A DNA stretch of 64,000 nucleotides from Sporosarcina globispora (lineage in GTDB: Bacteria; Bacillota; Bacilli; Bacillales; Cytobacillaceae): contig NZ_LGUF01000007.1 of assembly GCF_001274725.1 (NCBI RefSeq), positions 2,363,629 to 2,427,628 of the forward strand, in the 5' to 3' direction. A program made the position numbers and the translations under genes. The notes beneath the pieces were generated by a model that saw only the letters and a program-made list of their open reading frames with translations, made no database searches and was not told where the DNA came from. Of the stretch, positions 42,056-49,748 are shown in pieces (position 1 is the first letter of the stretch; each line of letters begins with the position of its first letter).

Positions 42056-42702
42056 AAATCAGAGATCGCATGGCAAAACGTGCTGCTGAAGAAATAAAGA
42101 ACGGGATGATTGTAAATCTCGGCATTGGTATTCCTTCGCTTGTTCCCAATCATTTGCCTGCTGGGACAAAAGTGATGTTTCATGCGGAAAATGGCATTAC
42201 AGGTATGGGGCCAAGTCCAGAGAAAGGGAAGGAAGATGAAAATCTCTGTAATGCAGGCGGTTTTCCGGTTTCGGTTGTAAAGGGTGCTTCGTATTGCGAC
42301 AGCACTATTGCTTTCGGGATGATACGCAGAGGAAGAGTTGACATGACGATTCTGGGCTCCTTGCAGGTCAGTGAAAAGGGAGATCTGGCCAATTGGATTG
42401 TGCCGGGTAAAAAAGTTCCTGGCATGGGAGGTGCAATGGAACTTGCTCAAAAGGCAAAAAAAGTAATTGTCCTCATGAACCAGACTGACAAGTTTGGAAA
42501 TTCAAAAATTGTGAACGAGTGTACTCTGCCTCTTACATCTGCCCGCTGTGTAGACATGATTATTACGGAGATGGCTGTCTTTCAAATATCAGATCAGGGA
42601 CTCACACTGACTGAATTGTTTGCGCCGCACTCGATTGATGCAGTAAGGGCGAAAACCGGATGCGGTTTTGTAATTTCTGGAAATGTGAGAGTGATTAGTT
42701 GA
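42034..42702 (+). CDS. yodR: 3-oxoacid CoA-transferase subunit B (YodR)
   Basis: A 222-residue beta subunit. The start region has TTG codons at 42034 and 42040 and an ATG at 42046 behind AAAGGAG; TTG at 42034 or 42040 fits best, overlapping yodS. Visible: MAKRAAEEIKNGMIVNLGIGIPSLVPNHLP (about 13-42), the catalytic Glu in FHAENGITGMGPSP (about 49-62), VDMTILGSLQVSEKGDLANW (about 105-124), and PGMGGAMELAQKAKKVIVLMN. It forms the active heterodimer with YodS. Confidence 0.93.
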   Translation: MELGMGVEIRDRMAKRAAEEIKNGMIVNLGIGIPSLVPNHLPAGTKVMFHAENGITGMGPSPEKGKEDENLCNAGGFPVSVVKGASYCDSTIAFGMIRRGRVDMTILGSLQVSEKGDLANWIVPGKKVPGMGGAMELAQKAKKVIVLMNQTDKFGNSKIVNECTLPLTSARCVDMIITEMAVFQISDQGLTLTELFAPHSIDAVRAKTGCGFVISGNVRVIS

Positions 42703-42750
42703 TAGATACTATCCTGTGTTTGGCTGTGGTCTCAAAAAAGGAGTGAGAAC

Positions 42751-44016
42751 ATGAATGCTCATGCAAAGATTAAATATTGGCTGGAAGAAAATAGGCAAAG
42801 GGGAACAAGACTTCTTCAGCAGCTTGTCCAGGAAGGAAGCATCCGTGGAAATGAAAGCAGTGCACAGGCCGTTATCATTGAAAAGTGCCGAAAACTTGGA
42901 CTATCTCTCGATATTTGGGAAATCGGCAAGGATCAATTGATCAAACATCCTGCCTTTTGTTCAGATAGAAAAGATTTTTCCGGAAATCCCAATGTGGTGG
43001 CTACTTTGAAAGGGACAGGCGGGGGAAAGTCTCTAATCCTCAATGGCCATATTGATGTTGTTCCTGAGGGAGACCGAAATGATTGGGATCACGATCCATT
43101 TAGCGGCAGAATTGAAGATGGAAAACTATTTGGCCGGGGTTCGACGGATATGAAAGGCGGCACAGTCTCGCTTCTGCTTGCAATGGAAGCCATCATTATG
43201 CTTGGAATCAAGCTTAAAGGTGATGTGATTTTTCAAAGTGTCATAGAAGAAGAAAGCGGCGGAGCTGGCACGCTGGCTGCCGTCCTCCGGGGATATACAG
43301 CCGACGGGGCTATCATTCCCGAACCGACAAATATGAAACTTTTCCCAAAACAGCAGGGTTCCATGTGGTTTCGGATAACGGTCAAAGGGCGTTCCGCTCA
43401 TGGAGGAACCCGATATGAGGGTGTCAATGCCATCGAAAAAGCTATGATAGTGATGACAAAGCTTCAGGAACTTGAGAAATTAAGAAACCTTAGAATTGAG
43501 GATCCGCTATATTCAAAGATTCCAATTCCGATCCCTATTAATATCGGAAAAATTAATAGCGGAGAATGGCCTTCTTCCGTACCGGATATTGCCGTCATAG
43601 AGGGGAGGATGGGGGTAGCGCCTGATGAAGAAATGAAGTCTGCCGAAAAAGAGCTGGAGCAGTGCCTGAAGGAAGCAGCACAAAGTGATAACTGGCTTAA
43701 AAAGAACCCTCCTCAAGCTGAATGGTTTGGCGGACGCTGGCTGCCTGGTGATTTGGAACAGGATCACCCTCTAATGACCGTATTATCGGAGTCTTTTGAA
43801 GCGGTAAAAGGCAAGCAGCCGGCAGTTGAAGCATCACCTTGGGGCACGGATGGAGGCATATTATCAAAAGTGGGGAATACGCCCGTTGTTGTCTTCGGCC
43901 CCGGTGTGACTGAAGCAGCCCATGACGTTAATGAGTATATTTCCTTACAGGAAGTCTTTGACGCTGCTGAAATCATTGCTCTTGCCATGATGGAATGGTG
44001 CGGCATTAATCAATGA
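42751..44016 (+). CDS. yodQ: M20 family deacylase YodQ
   Basis: A 421-residue zinc-dependent amidohydrolase of the ArgE/DapE/ACY1 family. Visible: LILNGHIDVVPEGDRNDWDHDPFSG (about 91-115; His and Asp ligands), GRGSTDMKGGTVSLLLAM (about 127-144), QSVIEEESGGAGTLA (about 162; catalytic Glu pair), and the dimerisation-domain region GRSAHGGTRYEGVNAIEKAM (about 211). Given YodP acetylates beta-lysine, YodQ plausibly removes the acetyl group later in the pathway. ATG follows AAAGGAG. Confidence 0.9.
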   Translation: MNAHAKIKYWLEENRQRGTRLLQQLVQEGSIRGNESSAQAVIIEKCRKLGLSLDIWEIGKDQLIKHPAFCSDRKDFSGNPNVVATLKGTGGGKSLILNGHIDVVPEGDRNDWDHDPFSGRIEDGKLFGRGSTDMKGGTVSLLLAMEAIIMLGIKLKGDVIFQSVIEEESGGAGTLAAVLRGYTADGAIIPEPTNMKLFPKQQGSMWFRITVKGRSAHGGTRYEGVNAIEKAMIVMTKLQELEKLRNLRIEDPLYSKIPIPIPINIGKINSGEWPSSVPDIAVIEGRMGVAPDEEMKSAEKELEQCLKEAAQSDNWLKKNPPQAEWFGGRWLPGDLEQDHPLMTVLSESFEAVKGKQPAVEASPWGTDGGILSKVGNTPVVVFGPGVTEAAHDVNEYISLQEVFDAAEIIALAMMEWCGINQ

Positions 44017-44030
44017 GAGGGGAAATGATA

Positions 44031-45362
44031 ATGGGATCAATTAAACTAAGAACAGAAATACCGGGACCGAAAGCGAAGGAATTATTGGTTAAAAAAGAGC
44101 AGAATGTGCCAAAGGGGCCTTTTAACACGATGCAGACATTTGCGGTTAAAGGGGATGGAGCACTCCTGACAGATATAGATGGAAATACTTTTCTTGATTT
44201 TGCCGGGGCTATCGGCACACTAAATGTTGGCCATTGTCCGCCAAGAGTGGTAGAAGCCCTGCATGCCCAAATTGATCAATATCTGCACCCATGCTTCCAT
44301 GTCATGATGTATGAGCCTTATATTAAGCTAGCAGAAAAACTGAACAGCATAACACCTGGCAATCATAGCAAAAAAACATTCTTTTTAAGCACCGGCGCAG
44401 AGGCGGTGGAAAATGCCGTTAAGATCGCCAGGAAATATACGGGCAGAAAAGGAATCATATCTTTTGAACGGGGATTTCATGGCAGGACCTATATGTCCAT
44501 GAGCTTAACGAGCAAGGTTAAACCATATAAATATGAATTCGGGCCTTTTGCGCCTGAAACGTATAAATGGCCTTATCCTTATTATTATCGCAGTGAGGGG
44601 CTGGCTGATAAAGAACATGATCTTGCTTTACTGAAGAGGTTCGAAACTTTTTTCCTTAGCGAGGTGCCACCTGAAGAAATTGCCGCTGTCATTATCGAGC
44701 CTGTACAGGGTGAGGGCGGTTTTGTTATGCCGTCTTCCCGTTTTGTAAAAGGTGTAAAACAGCTTTGTGAAAGACATGGAATCCTCTTTATCGCTGATGA
44801 AGTGCAGACGGGGTTTGGCAGAACAGGGAAAATGTTTGCCATGGAGCATTATGATGTAGTGCCGGATCTTATTACGATGTCAAAATCGATTGGTGCCGGA
44901 TTGCCGATCAGTGCCGTAACTGGAAGGGCTGACATAATGGATTCGCCAAATATTGGTGAAATCGGCGGAACATATGGAGGCAGCCCGCTCGGGTGTATAG
45001 CAGCATTAGAGGTGATTCGAACAATTGAGGAAGAGGGTTTATTAGGAAGGGCAAATGAAATCGGAAGTCTTTTTACTGAAAAATTTTCAGATCTTCCTTT
45101 AAAATATATGCAAGTGGGTGAAGTTCGTTCTTTAGGGGCAATGTGTGCCATTGAATTTGTTAAAGATCAGGATACAAAGGAGCCCAATAAGGATATAGTT
45201 CAGGAAATCCTGTCAAGAGCGCACAAGCGTGGCCTTATCGTTATGAGCGCAGGCCTCTATGGCAATATCATCCGACTGCTCACTCCGCTTATTACAACCA
45301 ATGAACAGCTCAATGAAGGATTAACCGTACTAGAAGAAGTAATAAGTGAATGCTGCACATAA
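44031..45362 (+). CDS. GabT-like 4-aminobutyrate-type aminotransferase
   Basis: A 443-residue class III aminotransferase. ATG at 44031 is eight bases after GAGGGG; upstream ATGs at 44013 and 44025 are less well placed. Visible: GNTFLDFAGAIGTLNVGHCPP (about 50-70), FLSTGAEAVENAVKIARKYTGRKGIISFERGFHGRT (split FLSTGAEAVENAVKIA and RGIISFERGFHGRT-like, about 117-152), AAVIIEPVQGEGGF (about 220), LFIADEVQTGFGRTGKMFAMEH (about 250), and the PLP Lys in LITMSKSIGAGLPISAV (about 288). GABA or a similar omega-amino acid is the likely amino donor. This gene is not part of the B. subtilis yod cluster as I recall it. The aldehyde dehydrogenase follows after 12 bases. Confidence 0.86.
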   Translation: MGSIKLRTEIPGPKAKELLVKKEQNVPKGPFNTMQTFAVKGDGALLTDIDGNTFLDFAGAIGTLNVGHCPPRVVEALHAQIDQYLHPCFHVMMYEPYIKLAEKLNSITPGNHSKKTFFLSTGAEAVENAVKIARKYTGRKGIISFERGFHGRTYMSMSLTSKVKPYKYEFGPFAPETYKWPYPYYYRSEGLADKEHDLALLKRFETFFLSEVPPEEIAAVIIEPVQGEGGFVMPSSRFVKGVKQLCERHGILFIADEVQTGFGRTGKMFAMEHYDVVPDLITMSKSIGAGLPISAVTGRADIMDSPNIGEIGGTYGGSPLGCIAALEVIRTIEEEGLLGRANEIGSLFTEKFSDLPLKYMQVGEVRSLGAMCAIEFVKDQDTKEPNKDIVQEILSRAHKRGLIVMSAGLYGNIIRLLTPLITTNEQLNEGLTVLEEVISECCT

Positions 45363-45374
45363 GGAGGAAAACCA

Positions 45375-46796
45375 ATGAAACAACATTTATGGATCAGCGG
45401 AAAGTTCAAGGAAACAGAGAGCTACAAAGCATTGAAAAGCCCCTATAGCGGGGAGGTTATTGCGGAAGTTGCCCTGGCATCTCCTTCCGATGTGAAATCA
45501 GCGATTGATGCGGCAGATCAGGCAAGGGAAATAATAGCTGAAATGCCTGCCCATAAAAGAGCGGAAATACTGGAAAATGTTGTCGCCATCATGAAGGATG
45601 AAAAAGAAGTTTGCGCAAATATTATTGCGCTTGAAGCATCAAAACCGATAAACGCTGCAAGAGGGGAAGTTGACCGCACCATCATGACATATACCTTTGC
45701 TGCCCAGGAAGCACGCAAACTTTATGGAGAGACCATCCCGATGGATGCTGCTCCAGGAGGTGAAGGAAGGGTTGCCTATACAGTAAGGGAGCCGCTTGGA
45801 ATTATCGGCGCAATCACTCCATTCAATTTTCCAATGAACCTGGTTGCCCATAAAGTTGGTCCTGCAATTGCTGCCGGCAACACGGTGGTTTTAAAGCCTG
45901 CATCTCAAACGCCAATGTCGGCATATAAAATCGCCGATATTTTTCACAGAGCGGGACTTCCTGATGGAGCACTGAATGTGATTACGGGAAGCGGCGCAAC
46001 GGTTGGGGATGTACTTGTTGCAGACGATCGCATATCGATGATTACTTTTACAGGTAGCCCGGCAGTAGGAAAGCAGATTCGCGAGAATGCAGGCTTAAAG
46101 AGAGTAACGCTTGAATTGGGTTCCAATTCGGCAGTTGTAGTGGATGAGTATGCAGACGTGGAGAAAATTGTACCGCGTATTGCAGCTGGGGCATTTGCAT
46201 TCCAGGGACAGGTTTGTATATCTGTTCAGCGCATCTATGTACATGAATCACTGTACAAGTCATTTGCCGAACGCTTTGTTGAAGAAGCCAAAAAGTTAAA
46301 AATCGGCGATCCCCTTAATGAAGAAACGGATATTTCAGCCATGATCTCCAAGGGTGACACCGAACGAGCGCACAGCTGGATCGAGAGTGCCGTAAATAAC
46401 GGAGCAGAGCTTGCTCTTGGCGGGAAGGCAGAAGACAATACTTTACTTCCAACCGTTCTGTTGAATGTTGATAAATCAGAGAAAATTTCATGTGAGGAAG
46501 CATTTGCACCTGTAGTTCATATCAATTCATTCAGCAGCTTTGAAGAGGCGCTGGCACTTGTGAATGATTCAAATTATGGCCTGCAGGCAGGTGTTTTTAC
46601 CAACGATGTGAACAAAGCCTTCAAAGCGGCAAAAGAGCTTCATGTTGGCGGGGTGATGGTTAACGACTTCCCAACCTTCCGTGTAGACCATATGCCATAT
46701 GGCGGAGTGAAAATGAGCGGAATGGGAAGAGAAGGCATTAAATATGCTGTTGAAGAAATGACAGAAATGAAGCTGATCAGCTTTAAAATTGATTAA
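45375..46796 (+). CDS. NAD(P)-dependent aldehyde dehydrogenase (semialdehyde dehydrogenase-like)
   Basis: A 473-residue ALDH. Visible: PLGIIGAITPFNFPMNLVAHKVGPAIAAGN (about 135-164), the coenzyme loop ITFTGSPAVGKQIRENAG (about 221), LELGSNSAVVVDEYADV (about 243), the catalytic Cys in AFQGQVCISVQRIYVHE (about 280), and EEAFAPVVHINSF (about 373). The conserved Glu usually found in ELGG is present in LELGS. It would oxidise the semialdehyde made by the neighbouring GabT-like enzyme, giving succinate if the substrate is GABA-derived. ATG follows AAGGAGG. Confidence 0.9.
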   Translation: MKQHLWISGKFKETESYKALKSPYSGEVIAEVALASPSDVKSAIDAADQAREIIAEMPAHKRAEILENVVAIMKDEKEVCANIIALEASKPINAARGEVDRTIMTYTFAAQEARKLYGETIPMDAAPGGEGRVAYTVREPLGIIGAITPFNFPMNLVAHKVGPAIAAGNTVVLKPASQTPMSAYKIADIFHRAGLPDGALNVITGSGATVGDVLVADDRISMITFTGSPAVGKQIRENAGLKRVTLELGSNSAVVVDEYADVEKIVPRIAAGAFAFQGQVCISVQRIYVHESLYKSFAERFVEEAKKLKIGDPLNEETDISAMISKGDTERAHSWIESAVNNGAELALGGKAEDNTLLPTVLLNVDKSEKISCEEAFAPVVHINSFSSFEEALALVNDSNYGLQAGVFTNDVNKAFKAAKELHVGGVMVNDFPTFRVDHMPYGGVKMSGMGREGIKYAVEEMTEMKLISFKID

Positions 46797-46826
46797 GATG
46801 AATGACAGGAATTTTATCGCAGTCTA

Positions 46827-47014
46827 ACGGGCAGTAAGACCTCCACTTCAAGGCTCAGGAGAAATCATTGAGGGATAAGTGGGGGTCAAATTGCCCGTAA
46901 AGGCACGAAAAAGAACAAAGACTAAGAACGCCACGTCGTGTGGCAACGTCTTTCTGACCCACCTCCTGTGGGCCTCAACTAACAATCAGTGGGGAAAAAT
47001 CACCCCCACTGATT
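46827..47014. repeat. Composite hairpin-rich element between the aldehyde dehydrogenase and yodP genes
   Basis: 46827-46898 is an imperfect 22-bp inverted repeat: ACGGGCAGTAAGACC at the left, GGGGGTCAAATTGCCCGT at the right. 46899-46983 contains CGCCACGTCGTGTGGCAACGTCT, shared with the element at 57499 (GCCACGTC and TGTGGCAACGTCT). 46984-47014 is an 11-bp perfect stem AATCAGTGGGG / CCCCACTGATT. No ORF is credible in this 395-base gap, which also holds the box array at 47032. Confidence 0.7.
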
Positions 47015-47031
47015 GAAGTTTCACTTTATTC

Positions 47032-47125
47032 GGCCGGTAAATGCCTGAGTTTAGCCGGTATTTTAATCGAATTGACCCATAAAGCCGCTAATTCGGCCGG
47101 TAAAATGGCGGAATTGGCCTGTATC
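47032..47125. repeat. Array of five GGCCGnTAAA boxes at exactly 21-nt spacing (copy 2)
   Basis: Units begin at 47032, 47053, 47074, 47095 and 47116, every spacing 21 nt. Units 1 and 4 read GGCCGGTAAA; the others are degenerate (AGCCGGTATT, GACCCATAAA, GGCCTGTATC). The copy at 4937 has the same plan. Confidence 0.8.
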
Positions 47126-47142
47126 CTTTATAAAATTATAAT
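47114..47142 (+). promoter_or_regulatory. Possible SigA-type promoter of yodP-kamR
   Basis: TTGGCC at 47114-47119, exactly 17 nt, perfect TATAAT at 47137-47142. The -35 is formed by the last box of the 21-nt array. The yodP start is 50 nt downstream. Confidence 0.5.
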
Positions 47143-47191
47143 GCCTGGCCGAATGGCCGGGCAGTTTTATTAATAGAAGGGGGTCTTAGCC

Positions 47192-48049
47192 ATGAATAAA
47201 ATAGCATCGGTAAAAACAATAAAAAAAGAAAACTTCCTTGCCGAATTATACCTTGATCCATTCAATAAGCGCTTAAGAGTAGACGATTATGCAGGGAATT
47301 TGGAAGATGCCGTCCATGAAGCAGAGAAAGCTGCAAAAGAACTCCAGTATGAGAAATTAATTTTTAGAGGAAGATTGGAAAATTATACTGGCCTGCTTGC
47401 CATGGGATTTCAGTGCGAAGCTGTCATTGACGGGTATTTCAGGGGCTCTGATCAATACTTTTTCTGCAAATATTTTTCAGACGAAAGAAGAATCAATGCA
47501 CATTGGATCTCTGAAGACAGCATCGTTAAAAATGTAGTTGCCCTTGAACGAAATCGGGATGTCATTATGCCTCCTTCCGAATATCGGCTCATAAAAATAA
47601 CAGGAGAAGAAGCTGAAAAACTTGCTGCCCTCTACAGGGAAGTATTCCAAATTTATCCCACACCTCTTCATGACCCCTCATATATTAAAAAAACAATTCA
47701 GGAAGGTACCATCTATTACGCATTTCAGTATCAAGATGACCTTGTCAGTGCAGCTTCAGCGGAGGTCAATCTTTTTTATAAAAACGCAGAACTGACAGAT
47801 TGTGCGACACTCCCGTCTCACCGTAAACATGGTTTAATGAAAATACTCCTTGAAAAGCTTGAAGAAGATTTGAAGTCGCAGGGGATATTCTGTGCCTACT
47901 CTATTGCCAGGGCGCTGTCGTTCGGCATGAATGCTGTTCTCCATCAGCTGGGGTATTCCTATCGCGGCCGTCTTCTTAACAACTGTTATATTTTCGATAA
48001 ACTTGAAAATATGAATGTCTGGGTAAAGGATTTGGCCGCTTCGGATTAA
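47192..48049 (+). CDS. yodP: N6-beta-lysine acetyltransferase (YodP/AblB)
   Basis: A 285-residue GNAT-family acetyltransferase that would acetylate beta-lysine made by KamA. The N-terminal part has a family-specific domain (LYLDPFNKRLRVDDY, then YEKLIFRGRLENYTGLLAMGF). The C-terminal GNAT core includes AALYREVFQIYPTPLHDPSYIKKTI (about 147-171) and the acetyl-CoA loop region CATLPSHRKHGLMKILLEKLEEDL (about 208-231). In archaea AblB makes N6-acetyl-beta-lysine as an osmolyte; in bacilli it belongs to the yod degradation genes. ATG follows GAAGGGGGTC. Confidence 0.92.
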   Translation: MNKIASVKTIKKENFLAELYLDPFNKRLRVDDYAGNLEDAVHEAEKAAKELQYEKLIFRGRLENYTGLLAMGFQCEAVIDGYFRGSDQYFFCKYFSDERRINAHWISEDSIVKNVVALERNRDVIMPPSEYRLIKITGEEAEKLAALYREVFQIYPTPLHDPSYIKKTIQEGTIYYAFQYQDDLVSAASAEVNLFYKNAELTDCATLPSHRKHGLMKILLEKLEEDLKSQGIFCAYSIARALSFGMNAVLHQLGYSYRGRLLNNCYIFDKLENMNVWVKDLAASD

Positions 48050-48063
48050 TGGAGCCTCAAAAA

Positions 48064-48116
48064 AATAGTGCCAGTTTTTCGGCACCGCCATGACAAGTTT
48101 TCGGCACCCTGTCATA
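48064..48116. repeat. Repeated TTTTCGGCACC hairpin motif before kamR
   Basis: GTGCC / GGCAC hairpin at 48068-48085, then a second TTTTCGGCACC 22 nt downstream enclosed by ATGACA / TGTCAT. It could be a terminator remnant or an operator; it resembles the GTGCC hairpins at 2818. Confidence 0.5.
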
Positions 48117-48141
48117 TACATATATGGGAGGGGGATTTTTT

Positions 48142-49584
48142 ATGACTGAAACTCAAAGCATTTCAAAAGAAGTTCTGGCAGCCATACTAAAGGGCATTGA
48201 TGAAGGAATTCATGTGGTAGATTTGAATGGGAATACCATTTTTTATAACGAAATTGCAGCAAGGCACGATGGCCTGGAGATTTCTGAGGTTATCGGAAGA
48301 TCTGTTCTGAAAGTCTTTCCTTCATTGAATAAAGAGACAAGCACCTTATTAAAAGTAATGAAAACAAAAAAACCAATATATAATCAGACGCAATTATATG
48401 TTAACCTTCATGGCGCACAAATAGAAACCATTAATACAACTCTGCCTATTACTGTAGATGGCAAAGTAGCGGGAGCTGTTGAGATTGCTAAGGACTATTC
48501 CAGGTTGAAGCTTCTTTCTGAAAGCCTTCTAGATTTGCGCAAAAAAATAAAACAGCCTGTCAAAAAAACGGCAGCTATCAGCAATGTTCAGTACACATTG
48601 GATAGCCTTCTTACCATTAACAAGGAAATGCAGAATATTAAAAAGGAAGCGGCCAAACTGGCAAAGTCTGATTCTCCCATTCTGGTGTTTGGAGAAAGCG
48701 GGTGCGGAAAGGAACTCTTTGTACAGGGACTTCACCATGCTTCCTCAAGAGCTGACGGTCCATTTATTGCCCAGAACTGTGCAGCTATACCGGAGTCCTT
48801 GCTTGAAAGTATTCTTTTCGGGACTGCTAAAGGAAGCTATACAGGTGCTGTAGACAGGCAGGGGATATTTGAATTAGCCGATGGGGGGACACTCTTTCTC
48901 GATGAAATACATGCAATGCCGATTGAGCTGCAGGCTAAATTGCTCAGAGTGCTGGAGGATGGAATTGTCAGAAGAGTGGGAAGTCCAAAGAGCTCCCAGG
49001 TGAATGTGAGAGTGGTTGCAGCCATGAATATCCATCCAATGGAGGCGCTTGAAAAAAACCAAATCAGAACAGACTTGTTTTACCGGTTAAACGTTCTCAC
49101 CTTCGGGCTCCTTCCTTTAAGGGATAGAAAAGAAGATATTAAATTTCTTGCCTCTCATTTTATTAGGGGATTTAATCAGGTTTTTTATAAAAACCTTTCA
49201 GGAATCAGGGAAGATGTGCTGGCCTTTTTCAGACAATATCCGTGGCCTGGGAATGTCAGAGAATTGAAGCATACAATCGAATACATGATGAATGTCTGTG
49301 AAGAAGACTTCCTTAGAGCTGAGGATTTGCCTGTCATAATGAAGCAGCAGCTGCAAAAGGATAAACAGGGTTTTTCGATAAAAGTTCAGTCCTTAAAGGC
49401 AAGCATGGAAGAGCATGAAAAGTCATTAATCGAAAAAGCCCTTCAGCAAACAAGTGGAAATATAAAAAGAGCGGCGAAACTATTGGAGGTTCCGCGTCAA
49501 ACACTGCAATATAAACTGACAAAGTATAATATTAAAAATAACGATCAGCAGCCTGTCTGCAGCAAGTATGAAAGTGCCGAATAA
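48142..49584 (+). CDS. kamR: Sigma-54-dependent transcriptional activator (KamR-like)
   Basis: A 480-residue enhancer-binding protein. ATG at 48142 follows GGGAGGGGG. It has an N-terminal PAS domain (about 14-110, GIDEGIHVVDLNGNTIFYNEIAARHDG), an AAA+ core with Walker A FGESGCGKELF (about 184-193), the sigma-54 contact loop GSYTGA in place of GAFTGA (about 232), Walker B GGTLFLDEIHAM (about 250), sensor RTDLFYRLNVL, and a Fis-type HTH (KRAAKLLEVPRQTLQYKLTKYNI, about 445-468, given here by its ends). A regulator called KamR is described at the B. thuringiensis kamA locus. A -24/-12 promoter for kamA follows directly. Confidence 0.9.
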   Translation: MTETQSISKEVLAAILKGIDEGIHVVDLNGNTIFYNEIAARHDGLEISEVIGRSVLKVFPSLNKETSTLLKVMKTKKPIYNQTQLYVNLHGAQIETINTTLPITVDGKVAGAVEIAKDYSRLKLLSESLLDLRKKIKQPVKKTAAISNVQYTLDSLLTINKEMQNIKKEAAKLAKSDSPILVFGESGCGKELFVQGLHHASSRADGPFIAQNCAAIPESLLESILFGTAKGSYTGAVDRQGIFELADGGTLFLDEIHAMPIELQAKLLRVLEDGIVRRVGSPKSSQVNVRVVAAMNIHPMEALEKNQIRTDLFYRLNVLTFGLLPLRDRKEDIKFLASHFIRGFNQVFYKNLSGIREDVLAFFRQYPWPGNVRELKHTIEYMMNVCEEDFLRAEDLPVIMKQQLQKDKQGFSIKVQSLKASMEEHEKSLIEKALQQTSGNIKRAAKLLEVPRQTLQYKLTKYNIKNNDQQPVCSKYESAE

Positions 49585-49600
49585 TCGGCATTTTTTTTGT
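49573..49600 (+). terminator. Terminator overlapping the kamR stop
   Basis: GTGCCGA / TCGGCAT stem with a four-base loop containing the stop codon, then eight T residues. Confidence 0.82.
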
Positions 49601-49693
49601 TTCATAGACTCTATTTAAATTAAAATATCCCTCAGCCGCAAATAATCCCCACTCCGGCAGTGTTTTCATATAATAGTACGAAAGCTTACGGGT

Positions 49694-49710
49694 TGGCATG
49701 ATTCTTGCAT
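49694..49710 (+). promoter_or_regulatory. Sigma-54 (-24/-12) promoter of kamA
   Basis: TGGCAT, five bases, TTGCAT: matches TGGCAC-N5-TTGCW except one base, with the invariant GG and GC in register. It lies 39 nt before the kamA ATG and right after the sigma-54 activator gene. Confidence 0.88.
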
Positions 49711-49748
49711 TAATGTATTTATAAGAAATCCAAATAGGGGGAATTTAT

